Assembly (NCBI GenBank): GCA_028564705.1
Contig: JAPXFQ010000899.1
Location: forward strand, 2,852,001 to 2,916,000
Origin: Apricaphanius iberus
Taxonomy: Eukaryota; Chordata; Actinopteri; Cyprinodontiformes; Aphaniidae
Length of the DNA stretch: 64,000 nt
Direction of reading: 5' to 3'
The position numbers were made by a program, and so were the translations under genes. Below are positions 48,460-59,095 of the stretch, in pieces. The notes below the pieces were generated by a model. It had not been told where the DNA came from, did not search any database, and saw only the letters and a list, made by a program, of their open reading frames with translations. How positions within the stretch are numbered: the stretch's first letter is position 1; each line of letters begins with the position of its first letter.

Positions 48460-49757
48460 TCCCCTTGCTGCCTCAGTATTCTACACACTTTTTTAAACAA
48501 AGTCTTCCCTGTCATTTTTTTCTGATCTGATTCAAATAGGTAAAAAATCCCTCCTGTCAGGTGTCTTCCCACAAGCTTTTAAAACAGCAGTTATTAAACC
48601 ATTGCTAAAGAACAACCTGGAAAACACATTAATGCAGAACTAGAGGCCAACCTATAATGTTCATTCATCAACAAAGATTGTTGAAAAAGCTGCTTCAACC
48701 GCTGAATAGCTTCCTAACAATGACCAACTGTTTTGATATTTTCTAAGAATGGGAAATTATTTGTGTCAATAGGCAATTTTTCATCAGAACACACTGAAAC
48801 AGATGTGGGGTGCCCCAGGGATCAATCCTGGAGCCCTTCCCATTAAGTATACATACTCCCGCTAACACAATAACATTAGTTACCATAACTATGCAGATGC
48901 CACTCAGCTTTATATTACTATGTTACCAGGTGACTTGGACCCCATCCAAACCCTAAGTGAAAGCAGTGAACAAATCAATAGATGTATTTACTATAACATT
49001 CTCCAGCTGAACAGAAACAAAACTGAATTAATTATTTTTTTAACTTAAGAGGAATGATCAAGAGTCAGCACACAGGTTCAGTAAATACAGCTACAAACAA
49101 CTGATCAGGAAATCTAGGTGTAATAATGGACTCAGACCTGAACCTCCGGGGTCACATTAAAGCAGTAAGTTCAACCTTATCACCTGAAGAACATTTCATT
49201 ACAGTCAGATTGATTACTGCAACAATGTCTTCACAGGTCTCCCCAAAAGTCAATTAGACAGTTGATCCAGGATACTTCTGCTTGCATTCTCCCTAGAACC
49301 AGGAAAGTAAAGCAAGTAACGCCAGTTTTAATGCCCTTACATTGGCTCCCTGTGGCCTACGGAATAGATCTCAAAATAATTTGACTAGTTTATAAATCAC
49401 TTGGCTTTGCACCAAAGTGTCTCTGAGATCTGTTGTCACTATACCAACCCCCCAGACCGCTCACGTCCACTAATTCCAGTCCACTCAGCATTCCTAGAAT
49501 TAGAACCAAACATGGAGAAGCAGCTTTCAGTTTCTATTTCCCCCCTATCTGGAACAATCTTCTAGACAACTGCAAAGCTGGTGAAACACTAAGTTTCTTA
49601 AATCAAAGCTAAAAACTCATATTTTTATAGCTGGCTTTGAGTCAAGTTTTTATGTTTTATACTTTATTGCTGTCTTTGCTCTTCCCTAATCACCCAAAGC
49701 ACATTGAATTGCCTTGTTTAAAATGTGCTATACAAACAAAATTGTTTTCAATTCAAA
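48460..49757 (+). mobile_element. Degenerate L2/Rex-type LINE, 3' half
   Basis: Stop-ridden reverse-transcriptase remnant. It includes a finger-domain piece (FPQAFKTAVIKPLLK), a GAPGI remnant of the PQGSILGP motif, and YADATQLY at about 48890-48913 where active enzymes have YADD, so the second catalytic Asp is lost. The 3' end reads AAAGCACATTGAATTGCC and then TGTGCTATACAAA, the usual fish LINE tail. Related to the copy at 28076-29065. Confidence 0.75.
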
Positions 49758-51460
49758 GTCCATGTCATAGATGAGTGTATGAAACCTTTGATCGGTATTG
49801 TAGAAATGTCTCTAACTATGCTAAGCTAATCAGTAGCTGGGCAAGTAAAGGTGATAAATGTTTAAAGTATGGTATGCCTTATGTCTGTATCTAGAAATAT
49901 CTGCTGTCAACCTCACAGTTACATTGATACCTGATGTAACCTAAGCCATACATCCAAAAAAAAGTGTAACATTTTCAGTTGTAAAGTTTAACATCTAGGA
50001 ATAAATACAAACTAGATTATTTTACACTATTTAAGTTTTTAACATAAACTACACTAAAGTGTGTGAAATAATTAATGCAACCATGACCAGGTGAGAACAT
50101 CTAAATTCTGTCTTAGGCTGCATGGTCTTCAGTATTCAGGTGTGTAAAACAAAAACACAAACACAAAAAACAACAACACATATTTTGCCAGAATGTAAAA
50201 CATACATACCAGGATTAGTCCAAGAGTAAGCATTTTCCAAGTACTTATATATATATATATATATGGTAGCGTGGGAATAACCTTTCAAGTGTAAAACATT
50301 CAAGATAAGTCACCATCTTCCCACCAGTGGTGTGATACAATGCTCACCTTGAAGCCCGTCTGTTTGACGCTCTGAAAACTGAAACAACAACCAAAGAGTT
50401 GCATCTCATCCTCTACAAGTTTCATTTTGCATAAAAGTTAAAGTCAATGACAGTCCCGATAGTAAAAGACCAAACAAGTTCATCTAATTCAGAAGGGTTG
50501 TGAGAAGAAAATCTCCAAATGGAAGATGGCCATACAGCTGTGGTTTGCAAAGTAGCATCTGTACAAGTCCTTACCCAAACTGAGCTATGTTACCCCTCTA
50601 CAATGGTTCTCTAAAGCTTTGACGTAAAATGACAAGAAGTTTATTAAATGACAGGATTTAAATTAATTTTTACTCTGCTTTCATGCATTTTCCACAAAAT
50701 AAATACATCAATGATGCAAAAACCGGAGCAGGTTTGGCTGAATGTAGCATAATATGGTCATGACATTTGAACCGATAAATACACACAATACTTAAGTAAG
50801 GAAAAGGGCAAAAATAGTTATTTGGCATAAAGGTTGTAGAAAAAAGATTTACTTCTTACTTCTTGATATTGTATCCTGATTATAAGTATTCACATCTCAC
50901 ATTTTAGAAAAAACAACAACAAAACATGCTTTTCATAACACAATATCTGCTGAATGCAACTTGAGATAAACAACATAGGCTAATGCTTGATAAAACATCC
51001 TTAGACGAAAATGTAAAATGCCATTGGTCTGAGGATGTCCTTATCTATTTTAGTTTGTGACAATGGAATGATTTATCAGGGTATAATGACAAACTTCCGA
51101 GTGATGTTACTGACGTAAAAAGAACAGTCACTTATAGTAGAGAAATGTAAACACACATCTCTAGGAACACTTTACTTGAAAGCCTGTACTCTCTGCGTGT
51201 GACGGACAGTGTTGTAATGTCAGCTAACTGGTCTGTGAAGAATGATCACAATTTGTTCCCGTTGTGTTACATTCCGGCAGTGTCCAACTGTCGTATCTTT
51301 TTTTCTTTTAAATATGCTGCGCCATCTGGTGTTCATCAAGAAGCAGTGGAGGTTCTGTGTTTTTGGAATAATAAGAGAAACAAAAACTTTTTTTTTTTAG
51401 CTCATGAGTGAATCTGTAGTACATGAAGGACAAGTATAAACTCTGTAGCATGAAGGCCTT
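49758..51460. other. Intergenic spacer without recognised gene
   Basis: A+T-rich sequence with a short TA microsatellite (about 50247-50264). No credible coding frame or known repeat noticed. Confidence 0.6.
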
Positions 51461-51720
51461 TGAATATTCTCATTCATCCAGGTCATGGTTATCTCAAGGA
51501 AATTTCAATCGAACGCAATTGGACTTGGTAATTTGTCTTGGAAGACGTTTCACCTCTTATCCAAGAGGCTTCATCAGTTCATGCTCGCCGCTGACCAGGC
51601 TGGGACTGGTCCAACAAACTGGTGTGGAGACTCAGCTATTTAACCTCTTGGAGGGCTTTTACAAGACTGATTATGTCATTGGATCCTTTGTGCTCCACGT
51701 CTGGAGTATTAAGAGCTGGA
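51461..51720 (+). repeat. Interspersed repeat, possibly Penelope-like
   Basis: Contains the recurrent fish repeat phrase GAAGACGTTTCACCTCTTATCC followed by AAGAGGCTTCATCAGTTC and GGAGACTCAGCTATTTAACC. I recognise it as a dispersed fish repeat and lean to a Penelope-like retroelement end, but the class is uncertain. Confidence 0.45.
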
Positions 51721-52061
51721 TAAGTATGCCACTTCAGCACTTTAAAAAAAGTGAACGTAAGCTTTTCAATCAATGTATGTGCTCAAATAACATTCACAAC
51801 TGTTTCCATTATATTTTCATAGAAAGGCCAGAGCCATGGTTTATTTGTTACTGGATACAAATGGCGCAATGATGGAGGTCATCTCCTTTCTTGAAGAAAA
51901 GCTTGCTCAGCACATCAGATCTGTAACCTGAAGAGACCCCCAATGATTTTACCCCAGATATTCATTTACATTCCTAATGGAGGCACAAAACAACCAAAGA
52001 CATGTGGCTGAAATTAACTGAATAATAAAGGCATAAAATATGACAAAAACAGACATTTTAC

Positions 52062-52830
52062 ACAGATTTTTACAATACCTTGCAAATGTAACTATACCCA
52101 TATTACAATCAAAGTAACAAATATAGTTGATTGATAGTATGTGACCAACACAAAGTGGTGCAGAGTCATGAAGTAAAAGGAGAATGTAATTGCAGCTACT
52201 ACTGTGTGTCCCTTCAGCCCGTTGTAAAGGTCATGGTGAGCGTGCCTTTTCGGTCTGCGCCCCAAAATTTTGGAAAAAGTTCCCCTTGACAGTCAGGCTT
52301 GCCCCATCACTTCCAATTTTTAAGTCTCAGATAAAATCTTATCTTTATTCTCTGGCTTTTAATTCTGTGTAACTTTGTATGATATCGTTTGTATTGCTTT
52401 TAATCTGTCTTATTTATTGCATTCTTGGATATATTCCTGTTTGTTACTATGTGTACTTAGAGATAAATTTTCTCTGTACAGCATTTGGTCGGCCCATGCC
52501 GTTTTAAAATGTCCTTTATAAATAAATTGCTATGCTAAGTTATGTTTAGATCAAACCATAATCTGTTAAATCTGAGAATCTGTGGCAAGACCTGAAATTT
52601 TATGTTTACAAAGTCTCTCCATCCAATCTGACTGAGCTTCTTCTATTTTCCAGAAAATGAGAGAAAATCTTGGTTTCTAGATATGCAAAACACCAGCTGT
52701 AGTCTAAGCGAAAGGTTGCTCTCTATTGAAAAATGGGGGTTATTAATAAATGTTACATTTTTAAAAAAATAGAAGGAAAAAAAAAGCATTTTTTTGCTAT
52801 TTCACACAATTACTATGTGTAAATGTAACA
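52062..52830 (+). mobile_element. Decayed Tc1 element split by a LINE 3' end
   Basis: Left terminal-repeat-like sequence (ACAATACCTTGCAAATG; CACAAAGTGGTGCAGAGTC at about 52150) lies before, and a transposase C-terminal remnant (ATCTGTGGCAAGACCTG at about 52578; CCATCCAATCTGACTGAGC) lies after, an unrelated LINE tail (about 52190-52545). All pieces carry stops. Confidence 0.6.
52190..52545 (+). mobile_element. LINE 3' end nested in Tc1 remnant
   Basis: Encodes the widespread LINE C-terminal motif GHGERAFSVCAPKFWKKFP followed by SLPIFKSQIKSYLYSLAF. Then comes the 3' UTR ending CCTTTATAAATAAATTGC, the LINE tail. 5'-truncated as usual for such elements. Confidence 0.7.
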
Positions 52831-54575
52831 TAAAAATGTCAAAGCCTAAAGCATACAGTCACAAGGCATTGATGATATGGTTACAAAAACGGTATATGAA
52901 CACTTTATGGACACCTTGGAGTTCAAAGCAAAACATTTTAATGTAAAATAAAGTTAATTTTCATATAAACAGCTTTGAAGTATCAATAATAACATATACT
53001 TTAAAATTTAGCTTTTTATATGCCACATTTATGGCACTCATAATTTAACATACTCAAGCTTTGATCTATTAATTTCAAACTAAATTGTTACACAGAATAC
53101 ACATTTGAACAGCATGCATGGAACAACATTAAAAAAACTGAAAATTAAGGAAAACTGTTCATAAGAAAAGTAAACTGACCCGAACCCTTTGTTAATGGAT
53201 AATAAATGATTAACAGTAGACAAAAGAACACCAAAAAAGGATAATGATGAGGTGCAAAACTATGTAAACTGTAGATGTTTTTACATTACAAATTATTTCT
53301 GCTTGGTTTGTGCTGGCTTCGTGACTATTTCAGTCTGGGTGTTCTTGATTGGCTATTTGACAGTAACGCCTTTGAAACATCTGTGTACAGAAACTCTTTG
53401 TTTCCTTATCTTTAATGGAGGTGTTAGGATATAAACTACATTGATCTGCTCTAACAATAATTTACAGGATGTGCAAAGTAGAAAACGGGAGTGGTCACTG
53501 TAAAAACAAGGCAACAAAATAAACACAGTCATTTGTAAATCTGTGTGTGCAATAGTGCAAACGCAAAGGAGTGATTGGATGCAACAATTAGTAAACCATT
53601 TGATTTCTTGTGCAGTAGATACAAACTCTAGCTGTAAAAATTTAGCCAGCCGGTTGGGACAATGTGACTGTAGACAGGAAGGAAAGAAAGAAAGGAAAAA
53701 TGAAGGAGAGAGGGAAGAGCACAAGGAAGTTGAACTCTGCTGGAAATATTCACAACTTTAAACATAAAAGACTTTCAGAATTTTACATAATTCATCTGTA
53801 CAGTGGTAACATTTACACTGTACAATACATTCAGTCAATTATAAAGCAAAACCAGTCGATAATTCTTTAGGACAAATGTCAGCGCACTAGTAGTCTTTTT
53901 AAGGAGTCTTCTCTTGAAGAACATATTTCACTTTTAAACTTTAAATAAAATTATTTTAACATTCACCTTAACATTTGAAAATATATTTAAACAAATTAGC
54001 AGCTTTGAAAAGATGTTAAATGGTTTTAGAAGTGTAAAGTCCTCTGGTATCTTAAAAAAAAAGAAAAAAAAAAGGTTCTGAGTTTGTTGTTATGGATTAA
54101 AAAAAAATACAGTGCAACATAAGGCGCGTTCCTTTATCGGAACTTCAGAGTAACTTGACCATAATGTCCCGATACCCACGTGTCTTCACTTCATCTGGCC
54201 AGGCTGACAGGGCCGTTTTCAGGGCCATTTCAGGAACCAACGGAGTACCTGTATGGGGCATTGTACTCGGAAATGGCCCGATCAAGTCAGATCGAACAGC
54301 AACAAACCCTGCTTCTTCCATGTCAGCCTCTTGTTATTGCTGCTGTTTTAGGGTGACTTTTTGCTCTGATCAGTGACACTTCTTGCTGCTGAAACACTAT
54401 ATTTGCAGGTGTCTTTAAGCTGATTCCTTAAGAGGACCGATTGTGTATGGAGACTCGGCTGCTGAGAGAAGTGGGACAATAGATTACCCCCATCCCAAAA
54501 AGATCTAGTTAAGTTACCCTGACCTTCAGATAGTGGAAACATGTCTATAAAGGGCTTGAGAGCCACTACTGTCCC
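52831..54575. other. Spacer including presumed fkrp 3' UTR
   Basis: The fkrp stop codon is at the right edge, so the right part is probably its 3' UTR on the - strand. I found no clear AATAAA for that strand before the LINE remnant. A purine run of GGAA type lies near 53678-53720. No other gene seen. Confidence 0.45.
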
Positions 54576-56165
54576 TCATAATTTGCTTCTGTCCAGCCTT
54601 TTTCTCACGGGGTTGGGGTACTGAGGATTCTCAATCACCCCCTCTCCGAATTTAAGCTCTAGGAAGGCCCTTTGGTTGTTGGGGCCGTAGGCTGTAATGC
54701 CAGCGAAGGGCACGGGCACCAGCGGCTGCAGGAAGTGCTCTGGGAACTCCACATCTTGTTTGTGCTCTGTCCATGTGTCTTTTGTCATGACACCGTTGCG
54801 CGAATAGAACGGCCACAGGTCCACGTGGAGGTGGTTGGCCTCGCTGTACTGAACTCTGTAAAAGTCTCCCTCCACTGCCCGCTCCCACACATAGCCATTA
54901 GCATCCACCAGAGAGCCTGAGTCCAGGTTCTTCAGGTGGTCACAATTGGGCACGTCCTCCAGATAGATTCCCAGGTCCACATCGTAGTCCCACGGGATGA
55001 TGTCTTGATGGCGGACGGCACCGAGAAGAGAACCTCCCTCCAGCCAGTAACGCACGCCAGAGCTCTCCAGGACATTAACAACATACTTAGTGGTTTCCCT
55101 CAGTGCCCTCAGACAGCATGGAGGTGTCCAGCGGTCCAGATACAGGTAGTCTGGGGTGTCATCTTGCACAGTGCCAAAGCAACGAGGAGTCTCTTTAGTG
55201 CAACCAAACCACTGTTCCTTCCCCTCAGGGAGAAGAATACGCTTCAAACCAAAGCTCTTCATGAGTTTCATCGTGGCCTCCTTCAGTCGAGTGTCAGCCT
55301 TCCACTGATTGTGAGCAGAGCTGAAAAGTGGCCGGTGGTTTGCCGAGAAACAAGGGCTCTCCAGCAGTTTGACCTTCCATCCCCTCAATGTCGTCTGAAT
55401 GAAAAGAGCAGGAAAGAGGGGACGCCACAGAGGGACAGACAGGTTAAAAAGGTCTTCAGTGCGGATCAGGACTACTGCATCGCCTTGTAATGCCGTACAC
55501 ACACTGCCACTGCTACCTGAGGCGGCTGGTGAATAGGTTGCAGTCCATTCTTTGAGGTTCACCCGCAGGTGGAGACAGTGCACCGCAGATCGTGCTAACA
55601 CGGGCACCGCTACCAGCCTCACAGGTCCCCCGCCTTCACCTTCCAACTCTTTAATGAGTCTCTCAAAAACTCTTGGTTGGTCCAGGTCCACCCCATCAGG
55701 CACTAATAGCACAAATTCTGTCTGCACGTGAAACTCCGGCCTGTGAGCTTGTGGCGGCTGGTCTGGGCTAGGGGAGAGCACCAAAAGCCGGGCACCCTCT
55801 GGAAGCACAAGGGGAGGATAAGGATATGTGTCAGCCACCGCTAGAAAGGGAAGCTCTGGACGTTGACGAAGGAAGGAATTAGCCACATCCCCAACGTAAT
55901 TCTCAAAGTTTTCAAACTCCCGAAGAACAACAGACACACGTGGGCCTCGGCCATGGCCCTCTACCACCACTCCTACATGCTCACCTCCAATAACCCCCAA
56001 GGCACCCCCGAAAAGGGAAGCTGGCCGGGCAGGTCTCCTTGAGCCTCTGCTGAGCTCCTTCCTTTTCTCCATCATCTGCTGTTGGGCTCGAGACACATAA
56101 TAGAGTATGAGAAGGTTGAGGATGATGGCACCCGTTAAAAGACCCTGGCACAAACTGATACGCAT
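54576..56165 (-). CDS. fkrp: Fukutin-related protein, ribitol-5-phosphate transferase
   Basis: Golgi type II membrane enzyme that adds ribitol-5-phosphate to the O-mannosyl glycan of alpha-dystroglycan. Single uninterrupted coding exon, 529 residues (human 495), as in vertebrate FKRP. Start chosen at ATG 56165 (MRISLCQ, matching the human N-terminus, G at -3); the open frame runs 14 codons further upstream without another ATG. Seen: signal-anchor helix about residues 8-25, an Arg/Gly-rich stem, the catalytic-domain zinc-binding Cys set at 322, 329, 350 and 351 ([22 protein letters not shown]), the acidic motif [13 protein letters not shown] with Asp 393, 395 and 397, and the conserved C-terminal run [14 protein letters not shown]. 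The extra length comes mostly from a Gly/Arg-rich insertion after the membrane anchor. Convergent with slc1a5, divergent from strn4. Confidence 0.96.
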   Translation of the reverse strand: MRISLCQGLLTGAIILNLLILYYVSRAQQQMMEKRKELSRGSRRPARPASLFGGALGVIGGEHVGVVVEGHGRGPRVSVVLREFENFENYVGDVANSFLRQRPELPFLAVADTYPYPPLVLPEGARLLVLSPSPDQPPQAHRPEFHVQTEFVLLVPDGVDLDQPRVFERLIKELEGEGGGPVRLVAVPVLARSAVHCLHLRVNLKEWTATYSPAASGSSGSVCTALQGDAVVLIRTEDLFNLSVPLWRPLFPALFIQTTLRGWKVKLLESPCFSANHRPLFSSAHNQWKADTRLKEATMKLMKSFGLKRILLPEGKEQWFGCTKETPRCFGTVQDDTPDYLYLDRWTPPCCLRALRETTKYVVNVLESSGVRYWLEGGSLLGAVRHQDIIPWDYDVDLGIYLEDVPNCDHLKNLDSGSLVDANGYVWERAVEGDFYRVQYSEANHLHVDLWPFYSRNGVMTKDTWTEHKQDVEFPEHFLQPLVPVPFAGITAYGPNNQRAFLELKFGEGVIENPQYPNPVRKRLDRSKL

Positions 56166-56281
56166 GGCAAATGACAATTCTTTCAGTTTCTTGAAGGGAA
56201 AATTCAACTTTCAAGGAAGGCATCCAGTGGCAGGTTTTGGGTACCCACGTGTTTGGCAGATAAATGAGAGAAGGAGACAAA
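56166..56281 (-). other. fkrp: fkrp 5' UTR part of coding exon and splice acceptor
   Basis: On the - strand a long pyrimidine tract ending CTGCTTTTCAG meets its AG at 56283-56282, so the exon would start at 56281, 116 bases before the ATG. Vertebrate FKRP has non-coding 5' exons upstream of a single coding exon, which this fits. Predicted from sequence only; a weaker acceptor (CCCTTCAAG) lies closer to the ATG. Confidence 0.5.
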
Positions 56282-56437
56282 CTGAAAAGCAGAAAAAGAC
56301 AAAGAAACCTCATAATATCACACACAAATGTACAGGAAAAAATGCATTAAATTGATCTTGAACATTTATTTAAATTTTTAAGTGAAAATAAGAAAAGAAA
56401 GCCAACCATAAAAAAGATCAAAAGATCAACCTTAATG

Positions 56438-56973
56438 TACAGTACAGGCTAAAAGTTTGGACACACCTTCTCATTCAGAGTGTTTTCTTTATTTTCATGA
56501 GTATTTACATTGTAGATTCTCACTGAAGGCATCAAACTATGAATGAACTCATATGGAATGATGTAGTACTTTTACAAAAAATGTGTGAAACAACCTGGCC
56601 TCCAAAGTCACCGGATCTGTACCTAGTCAAGATGATTTGGGGTGAGCTGAACCGCAAAGTGAAGGCAAAAAGGCCAAAAAGTACTAAGCATCTCTGGGAA
56701 CTCCTTAAAGACTGTTGGAAAACCATTTCGGGTGACTACCTCTTGAAGCCCAAGAGAATGCAAAGCAGTAATCAGAGAAAAGGGTGGCTAATTTGAGGAA
56801 TCTAAAATATAACTTTATTTCACCCTTTTTGTTTAAGTGCATACAGTAATTTCATAAATTATGTGTTCATTCATAGTGTTGATGCCCTTAATTCAGAAAC
56901 TACAATGTAGTCATGAAAATAAAGAAAATGCATTGACTGTGAAGGTGTGTCCAAACCTTTGGTCTGTACTGTA
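56438..56973 (+). mobile_element. Internally deleted Tc1/mariner element (536 bp)
   Basis: Ends are inverted: TACAGTACAGGCTAAAAG on the left and, inverted, TACAGTACAGACCAAAGG on the right, both then reading TTTGGACACACCTTC, with TA at each edge. Between them a + strand fragment (about 56560-56790) keeps the transposase C-terminal motif WPPKSPDLYLVKMIWGEL, where the usual PDLNPIE has decayed, plus LWELLKDCWKTI. The N-terminal two thirds are missing, so it is non-autonomous. Confidence 0.88.
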
Positions 56974-57434
56974 TTAGGTAAGCAGCTTGGTGTAAGGAAT
57001 CAACTGTGGGACCAATTATAAAAAAAATGAAAGACATATAAGACCACTGATAACTTCGTTTGATCGGAGGCTCCACACAAGATCTCTCCTTGTGAGGCCA
57101 AAGTCATCAGCGGTGAGCAAAAAGCCCAGAACTACATGGGGGGACCTATATGACCTGCAGGGAGATATTTCCCCAAAAAAGAAGTAGAACTATGGAGGCA
57201 CAAATCTAATGTATTTTCCCCAAAACACTCTTCTTTAATTTCATGTTTTAACTTTTAAAACATACAACGGTAAAGGTAGGCTTCCTTAATCTATGTCTAC
57301 ATTGATACAATTTTAATAAAAACGTTATCAGTTATGTGATTGTCATTGGCATTATGATCTAAGCTCCTGAGTCCAAAATGGCTTTTTTGGATCTTCCTAA
57401 ATGGATCTTCTTAACTTTGGCAAAATATAATAAA

Positions 57435-57436
<2 letters not shown>

Positions 57437-57479
<43 letters not shown>
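57437..57479. repeat. (AT)n microsatellite
   Basis: About 21 AT repeats between fkrp and strn4. Confidence 0.95.
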
Positions 57480-57480
<1 letters not shown>

Positions 57481-57651
57481 CTTTTTTTAAGTAATGGCTT
57501 TTTTTCAAGTAATAAATATAATGCATTTCCACAACAAAATCACACAATATATTTTCTTAGAAGCTTTTTCTCTCAAGTTGAAAAACAGCTTCTAATTTAT
57601 AAAAATCCAAATAAAATTTATAAAAATATAACCAAATTCCGGCAGTTGTAA

Positions 57652-58043
57652 AAGGGATGTGTATTGGCAAGAATCTGGCGATACAATATGTATCACGATA
57701 CAGAGTGAACGATACTACGATATTTCAGGATACAATCAGTAATACTACATATTGCGATTTTCAAAACTGAATTTAACTGTAGAACACCTGTGACAGAATC
57801 CTAACCACTCCAACCTTTTTCATCCATAGCACATCCAGTTTTATTACTAGTTCTAGGTGGTCCACTAGAATGAAGGAGGTAAAGAAGCCATTTCCTACTT
57901 TCAATTTTACTGCCTAAATGATTGTGGTGTGTCAGTATTTCATTGAAATTCTAAAAAAAAATCGATTATTTGCTCTTGAATATTAATACAATATAATGAC
58001 AGAAAATATTGCAATATATTGGCATTTTTTCTTACATCCCTGA
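57652..58043. mobile_element. Non-autonomous hAT-like element (about 390 bp)
   Basis: Left end AGGGATGTGTATTGGCAAG and right end, inverted, CAGGGATGTAAGAAAAAATG share the hAT-type AGGGATGT terminus. Internal runs such as GATACAATATGTATCACGATAC form the nested short palindromes typical of this family. No clean target duplication could be read. Confidence 0.55.
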
Positions 58044-58706
58044 GTAGGAATTTATAAAAAGTTAAGAGTTGCTTTTTCCAGATGGTCAGGGAACATTGTT
58101 AGCTCTATTTTTTTAGCTGGACTATAGGGAAAAGGCTAGTTGGACTGTATAAGTTGCTGACCCTTGTCCAAAGCAATATAGCTCTTTGTTCATTGTTTTT
58201 TTGCATTACACCCTAATCATTTTGATGAATGTAGATTAGTGGAACAGTTATAAAGCACAATATCCTGGTATTTAAACATTTTTGTGCATCAAATTCTTGA
58301 TATTAACATGGAATTACATAACTACTGTTATGGAATGCTTATGCAAAATTTCAAATATAAGTTGTTTCACAAATCCAAATAATTTTAACAGAGTAATTTA
58401 TATATCTAATAGACGTAAACAGAAGTATTCATCTAACAAAGTTCAGAATTAAGGCATTATTTCTAAATAAATGCTTTACTTTAATGAAACTTTTTTAGAT
58501 GTAAATAATAGCAGTCATTATTATTGAATTTACGTATATACTATGAATATTTGAGCAGATGAAATGTTTTAAAAGCATGCAAAAGGGACAACCTCTCAAC
58601 GTTTTGCATAATAAGCCCGAAGCCATAAACATGTTCAGTGCAAATGTAATCGTTTTTTTTAAATAAACTGAGAAAAAAAATCTTAAAATCTTAAAGGACA
58701 ACTCAC
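58044..58706. other. Spacer, possibly fkrp 5' intron
   Basis: A+T-rich, no coding frame or recognised repeat. If the fkrp upstream exons are real, this belongs to a 5' intron on the - strand. Confidence 0.4.
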
Positions 58707-59081
58707 CTTTCCTTTCATTCAACAAGACATTCCATTGGACAATCCCGGGAAATCCTAGCATGTATTCGTTATTCAAGAAGTTCTAATGTATCTAAATTAT
58801 TTTAAACCAAAATATTAATGCCATTGTGGTCTCTCTTTCAGTCAGCGTTGCTAAGCATTAGCTCAGCTGACTTAATAGCGAACAAAAACAATTAATCAGC
58901 ATTATTTACTGACATTTGAAAACGGCGGAGGACACTGGATCGACATTACTGAAAATAGAAACCTGCAACGTTGCAGGGGTATTCATTAAAGTAAAGCTTT
59001 TAAAAAATCCACTCAAGAAACCTTACCATACGACTTTAGCATTATGATAGCACACTTTTCGCCTTTGTTGCCCGGAGCAAC
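58707..59081 (-). promoter_or_regulatory. Putative fkrp promoter and non-coding first exon(s)
   Basis: A strong RFX/X-box motif, GTTGCC-CGG-AGCAAC (59067-59081, two inverted half sites), sits next to an ETS site read inverted as CAGGAAGCGC (59086-59095). Downstream on the - strand are two good splice donors: ATG|GTAAGG with the exon ending at 59027, and AAAG|GTGAGT ending at 58707. They fit untranslated first exon(s) spliced to the acceptor at 56281. This is inference from motifs. Confidence 0.4.
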
Positions 59082-59095
59082 CAAAGCGCTTCCTG

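Noticed and set aside
53353..53724. 123-codon - strand frame (Ser/Phe-rich)
   Set aside because: Made by a GGAA-type purine tract; no homology and no splice context.
54936..55490. 184-codon open frame on the + strand
   Set aside because: Antisense shadow of the fkrp coding exon; no family motif.
56166..56207. Longer fkrp start with 14 extra residues
   Set aside because: The upstream first codon is TTG, not ATG. MRISLCQ matches the known vertebrate N-terminus and has a good context.
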